Positions 12,501-23,400 of a DNA stretch of 64,000 nucleotides are shown here, in pieces. A program made the translations under genes and the position numbers. How positions within the stretch are numbered: the stretch's first letter is position 1; each line of letters begins with the position of its first letter. The stretch spans positions 7,254,510 to 7,318,509 of the forward strand of contig NC_050468.1 in NCBI RefSeq assembly GCF_013373865.1, written 5' to 3'. The notes below the pieces were generated by a model. That model made no database searches and was not told where the DNA came from. It worked only from the letters and a program-made list of their open reading frames with translations. Origin of the DNA: Monomorium pharaonis. Taxonomy: Eukaryota; Arthropoda; Insecta; Hymenoptera; Formicidae.

Positions 12501-14377
12501 CATTTCTTCATTTTGTTATCAATTCAGGAGCATGATGAACATACTTACCTCTAAATATTCACGTTATGTAATGCCCGCATTCCCTGGCGCAGAAACGTCG
12601 AGATTATTTAAACTTCGCATGCGGTGGTATGCATATAAGCAGTCGACTCGCAAATTGAGTAGGTCGTGACTTCCGACGGCGAAATACGCTTGTCCGGATG
12701 AGCGTGCACACCCTGGTTACGTCGAACCAACTCGGTCTCTCTCTCTCTCTCTCTCTCTCTTTCCCTCTCTCGTTGTACTTCCATCCATCCGTCGTGCCTT
12801 CACCTCGGCAAGCTTCTTCTCAGGTTCTCGCGAGGCAGCTGGGCGCGAAATACGATAAACTCTCTCGCGAATCCCCGCGAGTGACGGCGTCGAAAAATAT
12901 TTACTCCCCGAACGCGCCCGTCGGGCGTCCCACACCTCCTGCCGTAAGCCTTTGCCGTACCCGCCTATGGCAACCCTCTTCGACTACCTTGCCCAGCTCT
13001 CTCCCGAAAAGATTCCTATCCTTCCGCCCTCTTCTTCGGTTCGGCAAGAACTCGTTTATTCGCGGGCCAAAGGTATTTACATAAATCAGCCATGCAATCT
13101 CTTTTTATATTTCGCAAAAGTATGGCGCGAGTATACACGACTGCCTGTACGTACGTAAATATTCGTGTATGCAGCTCTCCTCAGCATCCACGGCCTTTTC
13201 CTTGCGTACGCGCTGCTGGATACGTCTCTATCCCGAATGTCCCTAAAACGCGCCGATGCGCTCGTGTGTGCGGATTTCGTCGTCATTCTTAGCAAATAAG
13301 CGAGTCACTGTGACTGAAATTTCTTTACTTATTTTTATAACGACGGAAACTCAGCGGAGGGTGAATACAAAATATGGTTTGCCGTTTATCTCTACTTGAG
13401 CTTTATATATGATATATTTTGTTGAAAATCTTCTTAAATAATGATGAAACGACGTTACTGATACGTGAAATAAATTTCGTTACTACTAAGCGCAACCGGA
13501 AGCATATTTTGTTATTTTACATATTAATATATCGACGCGAGGAATTATATATAGACATATATTTTTGTGCTAATTCTACAAGATTATTTATTTCTATTAA
13601 TATTAGTACATTTATAAAATTTAATAGTGATGATAATATAAAGATTACTTTTAAAATCTTGTTTACACCTTTAAAAAGGTGTAACAAAAAGGTGGCACTT
13701 ATACTTGTAGCTCAAAGATTTATTATTATCTGACACGTTTTTGCGGCTGTATTAAACTGTATCAAGTAACTCGTCGTTAATATTTTTGAAATTACATTCG
13801 CGCGAATCTCATACAGATTGCGGGAGAAACGAGATGCTTACGGTTAATGAAATTGAGTTCGAGTGTGATAGGGTGAATCCAGCTTTGATGTTGCTTCAAG
13901 CTGGTCGTACCACGTTACTGAATGAGGATCCGAGTGATGTTGGTTGAAATATTAATTAATCGACGAAAGACAAACGTAGACGCGGCTGTCATCCGATTAT
14001 TTTCAGTCTGGTTGGCTGACGAGGGAAGAGTAGGTCGCAGTGAGATGTGAAAAGGGTGATAGTGGTACCGTGCGGCAATTAATTAAACGAAATTTGCGAG
14101 GCATGTGAAAATGCGATTTGTTTTTCTGTGAATCCTTTTTTCGGCTTTTCAAGGAAATCGAGCATACGTCCTTTACTAATGATTAATTGCTTCGAAACTC
14201 TCCGCACTAACAACCGGCCATTCGTTTCACATTGAGATTTTTCTAAAATATTTTCTGCCAACATAGGTTTTCTTACCATCGCAAAAATACCTGGATATTT
14301 GTGGCTTCAGAATTGCAGAACGAAATGACACGTGTAAAGAATTTTTTTAATATGAAGAAGATATTATATACCTTATA
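9504..14377. other. Intergenic or intronic DNA with CpG-rich stretches
   Basis: CpG-rich stretches at about 10860-11760 and 12580-13300 contain many short overlapping ORFs but no recognisable protein. The part from 11900 to 12560 is AT-rich. A (CT)n run lies at about 12736-12760. No tRNA box motifs, transposon ends or gene-like exon were recognised. Confidence 0.45.
12736..12760. repeat. (CT)n microsatellite
   Basis: An uninterrupted CT run at the edge of a CpG-rich stretch, seen directly. It explains the Ser/Leu runs in the overlapping reading frames. Confidence 0.85.
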
Positions 14378-14379
14378 TA

Positions 14380-15203
14380 CACTCACCGGCAAAAACAAAC
14401 GAGCCACCTAATTTGTCTAAAATTTTTTAATATCTTTCAATAGCGAGAACTTCGCCAAAATTATCGTATCGAGATGAATCAAAGTTCAAATTAAAGGTTA
14501 AACTTTCCTCTTGAAAACCATATAAACCGTAATTGAGTTACGACAAACGTTTTACGAAATGGTGGACGTTGAAGATAGTGCTTAAAAAATGGAGAAAAAA
14601 ATGTTTTTTTTAATCGTTGGATAGCTCAAAGAAGTCAACTCTCTGGTTTATAAATGCATGAGTTTTTAAGCTCATTTCTTTCCTAACAAATCCATTTTTG
14701 GAACATTTTTCTATAATTTTTTTTTAATGGGGTTACATTGTTTTGAAGAAAATGTTACAAAAATGACAACTTTTTCATTTAAAATCAGCAATTTATAAAT
14801 TGTCATGAAAAAACTTTCAAAAAAAAATTGAAATAAAAACTTCAATGTTAAAAATTTTTTTTTAAGTAAACAATTGCGCGCGCGCGCGTGTGTGTGTGTG
14901 TGTGTGTGTGTGAGCTTAAAAACTCATACATTTTTAAACTAGGGAGTTAACTTTCTTGAGCTACGCAACATTAAAAAAATTTTTTTTTTCTTAGTTTTCA
15001 AGCCTTATCTTCAACGTCCACCATTTTGTAAAAAGTTTGTCGTACCTCAAGTATGATTTATATGGTTTTTAAGAGAAAAGTTTAAGCTTTAATTTGAGCT
15101 TTGGTTCATCTCGATACAATAATTTTTGGCGGAGTTGTCGCTATTGAAAGATATTAAAAAATTTGAGAAAAATTAGGTGGCCCGTTTTTTTTACCGGTGA
15201 GTG
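14380..15203. mobile_element. Palindromic MITE with TA target site, Tc1/mariner-type
   Basis: The element starts CACTCACCGG and ends CCGGTGAGTG, with a TA dinucleotide on each side (14378-14379 and 15204-15205). The two arms of about 300 bp are inverted, diverged copies of each other. For example, the block containing GGTGGACGTTGAAGAT near 14562 reappears inverted near 15010. A central spacer holds a GC/TG microsatellite. There is no transposase ORF, so it is non-autonomous. TA duplication and palindromic structure fit a Tc1/mariner-derived MITE, and the superfamily call is inference. Confidence 0.85.
14876..14912. repeat. (GC)n(TG)n compound microsatellite
   Basis: A GC run followed directly by a TG run, lying in the spacer near the centre of the 14380-15203 MITE. 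Alternating purine-pyrimidine sequence of this kind can adopt Z-DNA. Confidence 0.85.
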
Positions 15204-15400
15204 TATAATACTTGATCAAAAATGAAGGCTCCATAGCTACATTTTTACTGAATAACTTAATTAAAGTCAGAAATTTTTGGAACATGATACAGGTTTAATA
15301 AATAAATTTAATAAATAAATTTTGTGCGTAACAATTTTATTATTTCTAGTTACAATTTTTTAAATTTGGAAATATAAATAAATTTTGCCTTAAGATACAG

Positions 15401-17222
15401 ACTAACAAGGAAACTTCGCGAACTCGAAAATTCAGATTTTAATAAAACTTGGCATAAATGTAGAGGGGGTAAATACATGAATTTAGAAATTTTTAGTTGG
15501 TGCCCAAAAACGGTTTAAAGGGGTAAAACCACCCTTCAAAGTTGAGATGATTTTTGCGGTTTTTTGATATATGTCGTAAATTAAACAAAATATAAAAAAA
15601 TTTTTCCTATAAAAGTTTTACAGTATAAATACCTTTATTTAACTATGTTTTTTTTTTTTTAATGAATAGTAGTTAAATGGAGGTATTTATGCTGTAAAAC
15701 TTTTGTATAAAACATTTTTTAATATTTTGTTTAGTTTACGAGATATATCAAAAAACCGCAAAAATGTCTCAACTTTGAAGGGTGGTTTTACCCCTTCAAA
15801 CCGTTTTTGGGCATCAACTAAAATTTTCTAAATTCAAGTATTCACCCCCTTCTACATTTATGCCAAGTCTCATTAAAATCAGAATTTACGGATTCTCGCG
15901 AAGTTTTCTTGTCAGAGTATTGTAAAAATTCTTCATTTTCCGCAATCGTCAGCCTATTGCAGAAATTATTTTTTACAACACTTTGTGTATTGTTAATAAT
16001 TTATCATTTTCCGCAATTGTGATGAATTTTTACAACACACAGAGTGTTGTAAAAATTAATTTCTGCAATAGGCTGACAATTGCAGAAAATATCAAATTTT
16101 TACAATACACAGAGTGTTGTGAAAATTATGAAAATTAATTTCTGCAATAGGCTGACAATTGCAGAAAATATCGAATTTTTACAATACACAGAGCATTGTA
16201 AAAATTATTTTCTGCAATAGGCTGACAATTGCATAAAATATCGAATTTTTACAATACACAGAGCATTGTAAAAATTATTTTTTGCAATAAGCTGACAATT
16301 TCATAAAATATCGAATTTTTACAATACACAGAGTGTTGTAAAAAATAATTTCTGCAATAGGCTGACAATTGCAGAAAATATCGAATTTTTACAATACACA
16401 GAGTGTTGTAAAAAATAATTTCTGCAATAGGCTGACAATTGCAGAAAATATCGAATTTTTACAATACACAGAGCATTGTAAAAATTATTTTCTGCAATAG
16501 GCTGACAATTGCAGAAAATATCGAATTTTTTCAATACACAGAGGATTGTAAAAAATAATTTCTGCAATAGGCTGATCATTGCAAAAAATAATTATTGAAT
16601 TTTTACAATACACAGAGGATTGTAAAAAATAATTTCTGCAATAGGTTGACCATTGCGGAAAATAATGAATTTTTACAATACTCTGACAAGGGTACTTCGC
16701 GAGAACCCGTAAATTTTGATTTTAATGAAACTTGGCATAAATGTAGAGCGGGGTGAATACATGAATTTAGAAATTTTTAGTTGGTGCCCAAAAACGGTTT
16801 GAAGAGGAAAAACCACTTTTCAAAGTTGAGACATTTTTGCAGTTTTTCGATATATCTTGTAAACTAAACAAAATATTAAAGAATGTTTCATACAAAAGTT
16901 TTACAGCATAAATACCTCCATTTAACTATGCTATTCATTTATAAAAAAAAAATAATAATAATAATATATAGCATAGTTAAATAAAGGTACAGATTGATAC
17001 TGTAAAACTTTTATAGAAAACATTTTTTTATATTTTGTTTAATTTACGACGTATATTGAAAAACCGCAAAAATCATCTGAACTTTGAAGGGTGGTTTTAC
17101 TTCTTCAAACCGTTTTTGGGCACCAATTAAAAATTTCTAAATTCATGTATTCACCTCCTCTACATTTATGGCAAGTTTCATTAAAATCTGAATTTTCGAG
17201 TTTACGAGGTTCTCTTGTAAGT
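15401..17222. mobile_element. Nested foldback element with central 70-bp minisatellite
   Basis: The left module (about 15401-15925) and right module (about 16682-17222) are each palindromes built from the same sequence. Landmarks are ACTTGGCATAAATGTAGA, CCCAAAAACGG with a GG(T/G)(T/A)AAAACCAC box, and TTTTACAG(T/C)ATAAATACC. Counted over both modules, the core unit appears four times in alternating orientation. The outer ends are also inverted relative to each other (ACAAGGAAACTTCGCG left; CTTACAAGAGAACC right, reverse strand). The modules flank the tandem array at about 15930-16680. No coding capacity was seen. The size and architecture resemble foldback-type or satellite-capturing elements. 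The exact superfamily and target-site duplication are not clear. Confidence 0.75.
15930..16680. repeat. 70-bp minisatellite array, about nine to ten copies
   Basis: The marker ACAAYACACAGAG recurs at about 16032, 16102, 16181, 16251, 16321, 16391, 16461, 16531 and 16604. Spacing is mostly exactly 70 bp, with one unit lengthened by a short insertion and another by three bases. Each unit contains two short inverted repeats: TTTTTACAA with TTGTAAAAA, and TGCAAT with ATTGCA. The array is flanked by, and blends into, the two palindromic modules of the surrounding element. A minus-strand reading frame through it is only a translated repeat. Confidence 0.9.
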
Positions 17223-17379
17223 TCTGCTTTTTGCAGCTCAATAAGCGATTTCTCTTGAGAAAACAACTTATGTGCAACATATTAATCGTTTAATCTATTT
17301 TATATATTTAACATTTTTTCTATATTTTATATTTTACTTAAATAGTTAAACAAATTATTTAATAAGAAAAACATAATTA

Positions 17380-17597
17380 TACACTGAGAAAAAAATTTTA
17401 ATTTGACTAAATTTTTCAACAGGATTAAATTTCTTCAATTCAAGTTATTATGCAATGAACTTAAATACATAGAATATACTTGAACTTCAATTTAAGTATT
17501 TATATATTTGACTAAAATACACAAATAATTGAATGAAAAAAATTTAATTAAGTTGGAAAATTTAGTCAAAGCAACAACTTTTTTTTCTCTTAGTGTA
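17380..17597. mobile_element. Small MITE with TA flanks
   Basis: The element reads TACACTGAGAAAAAAA at the left and TTTTTTTCTCTTAGTGTA at the right, forming imperfect terminal inverted repeats of about 40 bp that share a TTGACTAAATTT block. TA dinucleotides lie at both edges. It is about 215 bp with no coding capacity, consistent with a Tc1/mariner-type MITE. Confidence 0.75.
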
Positions 17598-19501
17598 CAA
17601 TTAAATTTATTTATTATTTATTTTTTATCTCTATAAACTTACTGAACCGTGCTACAAAATAAAATGTTTTAATGTTTTATTTCTTAACTTTTGAAAAATC
17701 GGCCTTTTTTAGTTTTTGTGCTAGAACATTTTTATCTTTGTCAGTGAGTTGAACTACGAAAAAGATAATATCGCTCTAGCGCCTAATATTAGGCTTTTAA
17801 ACCGGAAAAAAATAAGTGGTTATTGTTTTGCTGTATTTGAACTTTATATTATTGTTTATTGTTAAAATAATTGTTTAATGTCATTTGCAATAAAAATATG
17901 TAAAAAGATATGTATATATAAAACATAATTATGTCGCATTTTGAGAAGTATGAGGCTGTAAAATTTCATGATTCAAAGTAACGTCAATTTAGTTTGAAAT
18001 AAATGCACATATTATAATAATAGAAATAATTTTAGCTAAACAAATAGTGTTTTTAGTATAAATCTAATTATAAGCTTAATATTAGGCTTCCGGTCCCGAA
18101 AAAGTTAAAACATTTAATACTATTTTAATTTTTGGTCGTTATACAGGTGAAAACGTGCACACACACATATTTTAATGCAATTTGTTTTAAATTATTACAA
18201 TCTGTTAAAATATTATTATTTAAATATACAATAATTTTTATTATAAAAAATATGCACGAAGAGATTTTTATTTTTATATAATAAGTGTTTGACATTTTGT
18301 AAATTAATTGTATCTTGTAAATAAAATAAAAATAAATAATTTTATGCTTATTGAAAATATAAGAGTTTTCTTGTTTTAAATGATATTAAAATTATATACT
18401 GCAATCTTTCTATTCAAAAATGTTAGCCATTTTTACCCACATACGCACGATAAAACACTTTAAATATCTTTTTATTTTGAGAGATCAATTTTTTCTTGGG
18501 AAAAATTAATTTTATTGTAATTATTTAAATGCAAAAAGTTAATCAATTATTTAATTTAAAATTTAGTTGATATAGTACATTTGAATAATTACATTTATAC
18601 AATACATTTTATTGTATAAGGCATAAAATATTTCATAGCAATAACATATTGGATGACACACCGAATGTAGCCCTGACCTATTTGTTTCTTAACGTGTAGC
18701 GTGCTATTATTTTTGCAAAAAGTCGTCGTGTACGAAAGGTCGTCTCGCTACCAGTCATATACGTTGAAGGTTATTCCACATAAGATGCAGAATGTGGGTC
18801 ATAGGTCGCAATCACGAATGTGACATCCAAACAGAAATAGTGTCATTAACGCTTCTAGGCTGCCGCGGCCGTATTTCTGATCTGCGTGTAGCATGGCCTT
18901 GATACTCGAGCAAAGTAGCGTATTTTTGCATTATTATTCGTAACATAATCTTGTCAAGTATCAAAAACAATAAGCGCTATCTTCTATAAAGAAATAAAGG
19001 AAGAATATTATTGTTCTCATATTAAATAATTCTTAAGGGTAACTATTTGCTTATCAAAACTATTTACTGAAATAAATATTTTATGCGTTATATTCTATTT
19101 TGCTCAAATGAAAGCAATAAGAGTTAGAAATTACTATTTTATTATGTTAACAGATAGTAATTTTTATCAGTGCTTGTTGATTGTACAAATATACTTTATG
19201 TCACGTATTCAATTTTTAATTGAGTTAAACGTATCTTATCCACAATCATTTTCAGATTACAAGAGTGCAAAATAACAGACAAACGTAAACTTAATTAATT
19301 TAAGCAACTAAAAACTATTATATATACATATTTCAAAAATTTATTAAAAATATTTGTTTGAATGGCATATCGTAGTTTAATATTTTTTAAAGAAAGTACT
19401 ACTCAATCATAATTAACGATTTTCGCTAATATTACATTGTTGATATTGATCGTTTATTAACAATTTAAAGTGACCGAAAAGATTCGACATTTATTTTATA
19501 A
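17598..19501. other. AT-rich DNA, no gene seen
   Basis: Mostly AT-rich sequence. A short motif, AATATTAGGCTT followed by CCGG-type sequence, occurs near 17787 and again near 18078 and may mark decayed transposon ends. A more complex non-repetitive block lies at about 18655-18920, with no recognisable coding sequence. Confidence 0.45.
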
Positions 19502-20221
19502 TCTATATAAATAAAAATGTAAATGTTTGTTCCTCATTTAAGATCTCCGTAAGTTTTTCACCGATTGCTTTGAAATTTTGACACAACGTTGCATTTGTAA
19601 CCGGGAGTGTTCTTATGGGATCTGATTTTGGAAATACGGCGTATAACAATGTTACGGCGTTTAAACAATGATGGCCATAATTTAAGTGTAAAAAATAGTT
19701 TTTCATTAATATTATTGAAATTTTGACACATTGAGACGGGGAGAGACGGGGAGAGACCGGGGGAGACAGGGAGAGACGGGGAGAGACCGTGAGAGATGGG
19801 GAGAGACGGGGAGAGATGGGGAGAGACGGGGAGAGACCGGGAGAGACGGGGAAAGACCAGGAAAGACGGGGAGAGACGGGAGAGACCGGGAGAAGCGAAG
19901 AATGTTTTTATTGCGTTTAAATTAAGGTAATAAGAAAAATAAAGATGGCTGTTATTTTATTGAAAAAAAGGAACTTATTTAAAACAGTCTTTTGAGTGGA
20001 TTTCTAAATCTATGGCAGCTTTTAGAAAAAAAAGTTAGCAGTACGTAAATAAATAAATATTAGATTTATTAAAGATAGATAAATGCTTATTCAAAAATAA
20101 AATAAAAAGAGCAACAGTAAAGCAAGGCTCTTGAAAGTTAAACAACAAAAGCAAAGAAAATTTGAAAAAAACGTAGCATAAAAATAGAGAGCCACAGCAA
20201 TGCGTGGCAGGGCATAGCTAG
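19502..20221 (+). mobile_element. Complete non-autonomous Helitron
   Basis: The 5' end is TCTATATAAATAAAAATG, the typical start of insect Helitrons. It is followed by a Helitron-like CACCGATTGCTTTGAAATTT block. The 3' end is CTAG (20218-20221), preceded about 9 bp upstream by a hairpin (GCCAC / GTGGC, 20191-20208). The base before the element is A and the base after is T, the A|T insertion preference of Helitrons, and no target duplication is present. Nothing encodes a Rep/helicase, so transposition would depend on an autonomous copy elsewhere. The element has picked up an internal GAGACGGGGA-type minisatellite. Confidence 0.88.
19733..19890. repeat. 10-bp GGGGAGAGAC minisatellite inside the Helitron
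   Basis: About fifteen imperfect copies of a roughly 10-bp purine-rich unit (GAGACGGGGA and variants with ACC, ATG or ACA) in tandem. It is strongly strand-asymmetric, with G and A on the plus strand. The Arg/Glu/Gly-rich frame across it is a translated repeat, not a gene. Confidence 0.9.
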
Positions 20222-20424
20222 TATTAAATATTTAGTATTATTGATGAATATGATAATACATATTTCAATGATTACTTTTTAAAAAGCAAAGATGTCCCAT
20301 GGCTTTTACCATCAGAAATTCCTTTACATATATGACCTTGAGGGGATGAAGAAGCTTAGTATCCTGAAGGGCTTAATACTTTAACGATAAGAAAGCTAAT
20401 GTACCCATCACTGTTCATTTAGCT

Positions 20425-20450
20425 GAATAAACGAACCGGTTCGTTTATTC
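20425..20450. repeat. Perfect 26-bp palindrome
   Basis: GAATAAACGAACC is followed immediately by its exact reverse complement, with no loop. It lies about 200 bp beyond the Helitron end. Function is unknown; it could be a dimeric protein-binding site or a remnant of inverted transposon ends. Confidence 0.85.
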
Positions 20451-23400
20451 GTCGCGCGTTAACCTCGGGAGTACTGTGCAAAGTATCATGTGATCACAGT
20501 TTATCGTAAAAATTAACATTTTCGCGAGTATTATGTTAAAGAAGTTTTACAGAGCTAACAACCAGGACAACTTGAAAGGAGTTGAGTCAACTTCAACTCT
20601 TACGATGTTTATCTGATGACATAATGGCTAATGAGAATTGTCATTTCATTGGCGGTTGTGTGATACAGCTATATTTTTTTATGGTGGCAGACAATACTTA
20701 AGACGCTTTTTTTCCTTACCACCATAATTACTTACGTTTAAAGGGTTACTGTGATTGTAGATTAATCTTAAGAAAAATAAAGTCTTTTTAACAATTACGT
20801 AATTATTTTGTTACATAACTATTCAAAAAAAGAACATAAAATTTGATGTGTATATTTAAGCTATAATAATTTTAATATTTATGTATTACAGAATAAATGA
20901 AGTTATCGCGTAGTTGATAATTCCGCTATTGCGCATTAGTTTTTATGAGTAACAAAAGAATTTTTATTTTATATTGAAGTTACAAATGGGAAACTAGAGA
21001 TTCCAAGATCTCAAATGAGTATAACTTAAAATCTTTACTGATTTAATCAATACGCAAGATAACATAATTGTAAATCTATGAATATGGGTAGATAAAAAAA
21101 TTAATTGATGGTAAGGTAGATAAAAATCACTATTGCGGATATATATGTAACTGTATAATTAAAATTTTTTATTAACAATAGTAAAAAATCAATTAAATGT
21201 GTGCAATAAGAGAAATGCAACGTATTTAGAAAAATATACGGAAAAATATTAGAAAAAGATTTTAAAAAGAATTTATATGTTTTTATGACAAGAAAAAAGA
21301 GCGTAGCAATAGCATTCTTCTAAGAACTTTTTATAATAAAAAACATGTCTTAGGAAATATTCTTCTGGTAAAAGATGAGTAAACGTTTATTGATAACTAG
21401 GAATGTGCTATTATAACAAAGCCACGCTTCCAACATTTTTCTGAACATAGGAATTTCTATTTTATTTTTACAATGGGTTTATTTACTGGAACGCTTTGCT
21501 ACTTATATTTTTTATATTTTTCTGCCCAAAGTCTGCAGAGTGTTTCGCTTGTAGCAATATTTTTTGCTCTTCACACAAGAGTCGAAGGTTTAAGAAAAAA
21601 GAAGAAATTTTGAGTCTCACACGCACGCGAAGACACTACTTGTTTCGAGAATGGCTAATAATAATTGATTATTATGTATTTGAAATCTGAAATAAAATTT
21701 CTCTGAAGATACATCTTTTGATCAGCTATTAGCAGTATTGATCTTTTGCCAAGTTACTTGCATCCCATTATCTTAATTTCTCTAATACTATCTTATAGCA
21801 AATCTGAATAATAAATGAATCGCATGTATAATCTTACAAGCAAACAATCCTCCTTCTCTAACGGCAGTTTCGATAGAAGTCAATGGATAAGACAGAATTG
21901 AGCACCCACAGAGATAACATTGAGTCAAGCTAAATTTCGGCGGATCTTCGATTTTGGTCCAGATCTTTGGTAGATGCAGGATCCCGAAATCGTCTTAGAT
22001 GCTTGATAAGCAGCTAGTTATTATCCGGAATGCGGTTTTCACGTCCAGTATCCAAATCGTTTCAGCTACGGACCGATCGCGCAAAGCCGGATTATCCGCC
22101 GTCTGGGTAGATCGCTCTAAGGATGGGGTACTATGTTGACGTTCGGATAAAATTTATATAGACCGTGACGAGTCTCACAGCTAGCTCCGAGAATAATCGT
22201 TAAAGCTTGATTTAACTCTTGAATTGCATCTAAAGCAATAAAAAATATGGCATTCAATATTCTAAATATATTCTAATTAAATATTTATGCAAATCTATTT
22301 TCAATTTATACAAACATATTTCCAATGCAGCTATCTTGTATAATTTATTCAAATTCTAAATTTATAATCATATAATTGTACGTCATATAATTTATACATT
22401 TCTATATAATATCTGTAATTTTATAATTTATATAAATATATTAATCCTAATAAAGTTATTTTATATAACAATTTAAAATTTAATTAAATGTTTAAGTGCA
22501 AAGATATGAGTAATAAAGTTCATTATTTTATAATTAAAAAAGATTATTGCGTGTACAATCTTTTCTTCTTAAAGAATCTTTTTTAAAATTGTAGTTTAAG
22601 TTTTAGAAACAACTTTTATATAACTGCCAGTCATTCTTACATTAATTAGGAAAACGATTATCGTGTAAAAGGAGATTAACAAATTTCGAATCTGAGAAAA
22701 CCTGGCGGATAATCAGACAAAACGGTATTTAATCGCCTTTCCAACTCAAATGAAGTTAAATTCTCAAGCGAATCGCAGATGCGTCCCTTCTTCTGCCATG
22801 TCTTTAGCCGCGTTGTCTTCTACAACGAGAAGAGATCTGTTCGATGGTGAAACGAACAAAACTGAATAATCGCGTTACGGCTTCGGCGCAAGTACAGAAT
22901 GATCTGGATGTTTGTAGGATTTAATCAGGCGATGTATATCAGACTGGGATGACTGCCACATCTCATTCTTAAAATGTAACTTTAATAATATATTAGAAGA
23001 GTAGTAATAAAAGTAACAAAATAAATTTCTTATGTAGAAAATAAATAAATAAATAAATATTTATCAATATTACTTTTAGATGAGTTTATGACATTAAATG
23101 AGATTTATATTAAGAAAAAATAAAATTAATAATAATTACTTCTATGAAATTCAATAATTGATTACAGGTCGACATTGTAATATGATGAATAATCTAATCG
23201 CAAATAAAAGAAAAGAAGAAAATACTTATAAATAATATTTTTCTTCTACGGATATAAAATCTCTGTCATAAAACTTTTACAATCCATAAATCCGAATTTA
23301 TTGTCGAGCTTTTTTTAAATTCGTTCGTTTTCATGAACGCTCTTCTTTATCGCTGTCCTAACTGCTTACCCTTCCTCGATTTCTAACCCTTCGTTCAAGG

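Noticed and set aside
16319..16579. 86-codon minus-strand ORF with repeating peptide
   Set aside because: It is a translation of the 70-bp minisatellite; because 70 is not a multiple of three, the frame rotates between units.
15930..16680. Regular repeats resembling a CRISPR array
   Set aside because: Units are adjacent 70-bp tandem copies with no unique spacers, in a eukaryotic transposon context.
19731..19925. Arg/Gly/Glu-rich repetitive ORF
   Set aside because: It is only the 10-bp minisatellite inside the Helitron.
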